The notes beneath the pieces are model-generated. The model was given only the letters and a program-made list of their open reading frames with translations. It searched no databases and was not told the DNA's origin. Both the position numbers and the translations under genes were made by a program. Of a stretch of 64,000 nucleotides of DNA, positions 61,461-64,000 are shown in pieces. Source of the stretch: Fodinicola feengrottensis (GTDB lineage: Bacteria > Actinomycetota > Actinomycetes > Mycobacteriales > HKI-0501); NCBI RefSeq assembly GCF_010993775.1, contig NZ_WOTO01000008.1, forward strand, positions 62,001 through 126,000, in the 5' to 3' direction. Position 1 is the stretch's first letter. Every line of letters starts with the position of its first letter.

Positions 61461-62198
61461 TTAAGGCCACCGTCCACTGTGGACACAGCGGCTCGGCCGG
61501 TGGCCAGGATGCCGATCGCGATGGTGGCCAGCAGACCGAAGTCGACCACCAACAAAACCCGCTCGACCAGACCGCTGATCATCAGGTTGCCGAACTTCTG
61601 CGGATACAGGTCCGGCAGATGAGTGAGGAGAAGGGCCAGCACACTCATCGAGCCAGCCGCGCACATAACTCGTAAGCGCTGCGCGAGGGGCCGGAGCTTT
61701 TCCTTGCTGGCCAACGCAGAAGCCACTCCCAGCCCGGCCAGCGGCAGGCTGATGAAGGCAATAAGGGAGAGATAGCGGTGAACCGCGCCGGTCACCGTCA
61801 GATCGGCCAGCAGCCGGTCCGTGGGGAAAGTGGGAAGCAGGACCAAGCCCGCACACCACAGTCCCATCAGCGCGTACGTCAGCTTGGACACCCGCAAACG
61901 GGAATATCGCAGCCCGACCATCAGCCCGACCGACCCGAATGCGGTCATGACCGCGCTGAAGTTGAACAACCCCCGGGCCATGTAGGTAGACGTAATCGCT
62001 GACGGTGTCTCGGATCGGGCTGAGCGCCGCCGGCGCCACCATGTGCAGGTAGCCCACCGACAGGACCGCCAGCAGGAGTGCGGCCACGCCAGCAAGCACC
62101 GGGAACGCCGGGCTGACTGGCGCTCGTACGGCGGACTCACTCTGCTGCGCAGCCTTGCTGAGCGCGTACGAGTCGTTGAAGTCGCTGGTGACGGCCAT
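61457..62198 (-). CDS. DUF998-family membrane protein, one indel
   Basis: About 247 residues with six hydrophobic helices. VLAGVAALLLAVLSVGYLHM is helix 1, followed by SPIRDTVSDYVY, the DUF998 hallmark; after a frame change near 61985, LFNFSAVMTAFGSVGLMVGL, LLPTFPTDR and VHRYLSLIAFISLPLAGLG continue. ATG 62198 opens MAVTSDFNDSYALSKAAQQS. First of three overlapping minus-strand genes (DUF998, DMT transporter, glycosyltransferase), which suggests a joint role in the envelope; no reaction is known for the family. Confidence 0.82.
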
Positions 62199-62396
62199 AC
62201 CGAGAATCCTGGCCGGTCGGACCCCACGCTGTCGTGATCCGTTAGTCGCGACCTGACCCTATACATTGAGCGTAAGGGCCTATGTCTTAAGTACTACGGC
62301 CAAATCCCTAGGGGAGCCTCAGGGGGGGGTTTTGGGCCCGGCCCTAATGTACGACCTTGAGCGCGGCGATGCCGCTGCCGCTGCGATAGTAATGCG

Positions 62397-63275
62397 ATGG
62401 AGGGCGGCATAGATCTCGCGTATGTACGGGCACACGGCGGCACCTTGAGCCGGCTGATCGAGCACCAGCGGATCCGGATGACTCCGGTGCCTGGCGGTGA
62501 TATCTGCGTGGCCCAACGACTGACTCTCGATGACGGAGCGGATCTTTTCGCCAAGACGCTGGAAAACGCGCCACCAGGCCTGTTCGCGGCCGAGGCCGCC
62601 GGACTGCGCTGGCTGGCTGAGCCGCGGGCCGTACCGGTGCCGGAGGTGATCGCGGTGGCGGACGATTTGCTGGTACTTGAATGGATTCCGCCCGGCCGTC
62701 CCACGGCCGAGTCCGCGGCCACGTTCGGGCGGCAGCTGGCCCAGTTGCATGCGGCCGGCGCGGACTCTTTCGGCGCACCGTGGCCCGGTTATGTCGGGTC
62801 GCTGCCGGTGAGCAACGAACCAGCCGACGACTGGCCGACGTTCTATGCGCAGCGGCGGATCCAACCGGCGCTGCGGCTCGCCGTCGACCGGCACCGGATC
62901 GGCCCGGCGGACGTGGCGTCAGTGGAGAAACTGCTCGACCGACTGGCCGAGGTGGCCGGACCGGCCGAGCCACCCGCCCGTATCCACGGCGACCTGTGGG
63001 CCGGCAACGTCCACTGTGGACAGGACGGCACCATCTGGCTGATCGACCCGGCAGCGTACGGCGGCCACCGCGAAACCGATCTCGCCATGCTGACGCTTTT
63101 CAGCCCGCCGCACCTGGACCGCGTCCTTTCCGCGTACGCGGAACAGCGCCCGCTGGCCGACGGCTGGCGGGATCGGCTGGCGCTGCACCAGATTCACCCG
63201 CTGGTCGTGCACGCGGCGCTTTTCGGGGGTGGGTACGGTGCTCGGGCAGGGGAGCACGCCCGCCTGTATCTGTAG
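62397..63275 (+). CDS. Fructosamine/ketosamine-3-kinase family protein
   Basis: Intact 292-residue kinase of the aminoglycoside-phosphotransferase-like fold. [24 protein letters not shown] carries the ATP-binding Lys and Glu, [10 protein letters not shown] the hinge, [11 protein letters not shown] the catalytic loop (Asp of HGDLW) and [18 protein letters not shown] the metal-binding Asp. Family members phosphorylate glycated amines so that the sugar is shed (deglycation). Upstream, 62199-62396 has runs such as CAGGGGGGGG near 62310 but no gene. The uracil-DNA glycosylase gene follows 13 bases later. Confidence 0.92.
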   Translation: MEGGIDLAYVRAHGGTLSRLIEHQRIRMTPVPGGDICVAQRLTLDDGADLFAKTLENAPPGLFAAEAAGLRWLAEPRAVPVPEVIAVADDLLVLEWIPPGRPTAESAATFGRQLAQLHAAGADSFGAPWPGYVGSLPVSNEPADDWPTFYAQRRIQPALRLAVDRHRIGPADVASVEKLLDRLAEVAGPAEPPARIHGDLWAGNVHCGQDGTIWLIDPAAYGGHRETDLAMLTLFSPPHLDRVLSAYAEQRPLADGWRDRLALHQIHPLVVHAALFGGGYGARAGEHARLYL

Positions 63276-63288
63276 ACGGAGGCTTGGA

Positions 63289-63980
63289 ATGGACGAGGCA
63301 GCGCGCAAGAACCTGGGCGACATTCTGGACCCGGGCTGGGCCAAGGCGCTGGACCCGGTGGCCGACCGGATCACCGCGATGGGCGACTTCCTGCGCGCCG
63401 AGATCGCCGCTGGTCGGCAATATCTGCCCGCCGGCAAGCACGTTCTTCGCGCGTTCACGCAGCCCTTCGACGACGTACGCGTGCTGATCGTCGGCCAGGA
63501 CCCGACCCGTACCCGACCCCCGGCCACGCCATCGGCCTGAGTTTCTCGGTGGCCCCGGACGTACGCCCGATCCCGCGCAGCCTGCAGAACATCTACCGCG
63601 AATACGGCGAGGACCTGGAGCTGCCGCGGCCGTCCAACGGCGACCTGTCTCCCTGGGCCGACCACGGCGTCCTGCTGCTCAACCGGTCGCTCACGGTCGC
63701 ACCCGGCGACTCCGGCTCGCACCGCGGCAAAGGCTGGGAAGAAGTCACCGAGCAGGCCATCCGGGCGCTCGCCGGCCGCGGCCGGCCGATGGTCGCGATC
63801 CTGTGGGGCCGCGACGCCCGCAACCTGCGCCCACTGATGCCCGGTGTGCCCTGCGTCGAGTCCGCCCACCCGTCCCCGATGTCCGCCGACCGCGGCTTCT
63901 TCGGCTCCCGCCCGTTCTCCCGCGCGAACGCCATGCTGGCCGAACAGGGCAGCGAGCCAGTGGACTGGCGGCTGCCCTAA
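63289..63980 (+). CDS. ung: Uracil-DNA glycosylase (family 1), one small duplication
   Basis: About 229 residues. The catalytic water-activating motif [17 protein letters not shown] is interrupted: ACCCG is repeated at about 63500-63512 (five extra bases), shifting the frame. The downstream part has [27 protein letters not shown] and the DNA-intercalating loop [16 protein letters not shown]. The enzyme removes uracil from DNA. ATG 63289 has GGAGG six bases upstream. YPTPGH instead of YHDPGQ is usual in actinobacteria. It is cotranscribed with the ketosamine-kinase gene. Confidence 0.92.
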
Positions 63981-64000
63981 TGGGCTCGACTTTTCTCGCT

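Overview
The window is high-GC DNA (CGTACG is conspicuously common) with actinobacterial gene families throughout: a mycobacterial-type DesA desaturase, an LppU-like protein, paired dynamin-type GTPases, FCD-GntR and HxlR regulators, Tat-lipoprotein sugar binders, and a TPP riboswitch on thiC. I read it as a soil-type, non-Streptomyces actinomycete chromosome; the genus cannot be fixed from sequence alone. About 20 of roughly 56 protein genes read straight through. The others carry one or more one-base (rarely 2-5 base) indels, often in homopolymers, after which the family sequence continues in another frame. I treat these as draft-sequence errors and give whole-gene coordinates.

Layout. 0-7.2 kb: an S53 peptidase, then a minus-strand operon (SDR, saccharopine-dehydrogenase-like protein, acyl-CoA ligase) divergent from a TetR gene. 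7.2-15.6 kb: an oxidative L-fucose/D-arabinose locus (SDR, fuconate-type dehydratase, GntR regulator, aldo/keto reductase, RbsABC-like importer, lactonase) with a shared CCTATAGG-core palindrome. 15.7-20 kb: a GH172 glycosidase with an oligosaccharide ABC importer. 20-26 kb: quinone reductase/HxlR pair, EfeO-EfeB, a secreted phosphoesterase. 26-33 kb: small proteins, a P-loop kinase, and a branched-chain-type 2-oxoacid dehydrogenase operon (E1alpha, E1beta, E2). 33-40 kb: Pro-rich export protein, TRIC channel, a cluster of repeat elements, two coupled dynamin-like GTPases, a deiminase/Lrp pair. 41-50 kb: desaturase, amino-acid permease, two-component system, slipin, rhodanese, MFS, MarR. 50.5-54.8 kb: a Tat-exported GH116 enzyme and a TetR gene. 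55-64 kb: ThDP decarboxylase, IclR, thiC with riboswitch, glycosyltransferase, membrane proteins, ketosamine kinase and uracil-DNA glycosylase.

Most interesting point: the promoters of the GH172 gene (15.7 kb) and the GH116 gene (50.5 kb) have the same architecture, a -35/-10 pair followed two bases later by an 18-bp operator identical at 15 of 18 positions. Both families include D-arabinofuranosidases acting on mycobacterial-type D-arabinan, and the L-fuconate pathway enzymes beside GH172 commonly also take D-arabinose, the L-fucose analogue. The window may therefore hold much of a D-arabinan scavenging system: exported GH116, an oligosaccharide importer, cytoplasmic GH172, a monosaccharide importer and an oxidative pathway. 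A second theme is a MITE-like 180-bp element with 22-bp terminal inverted repeats, present in two near-identical copies plus fragments.
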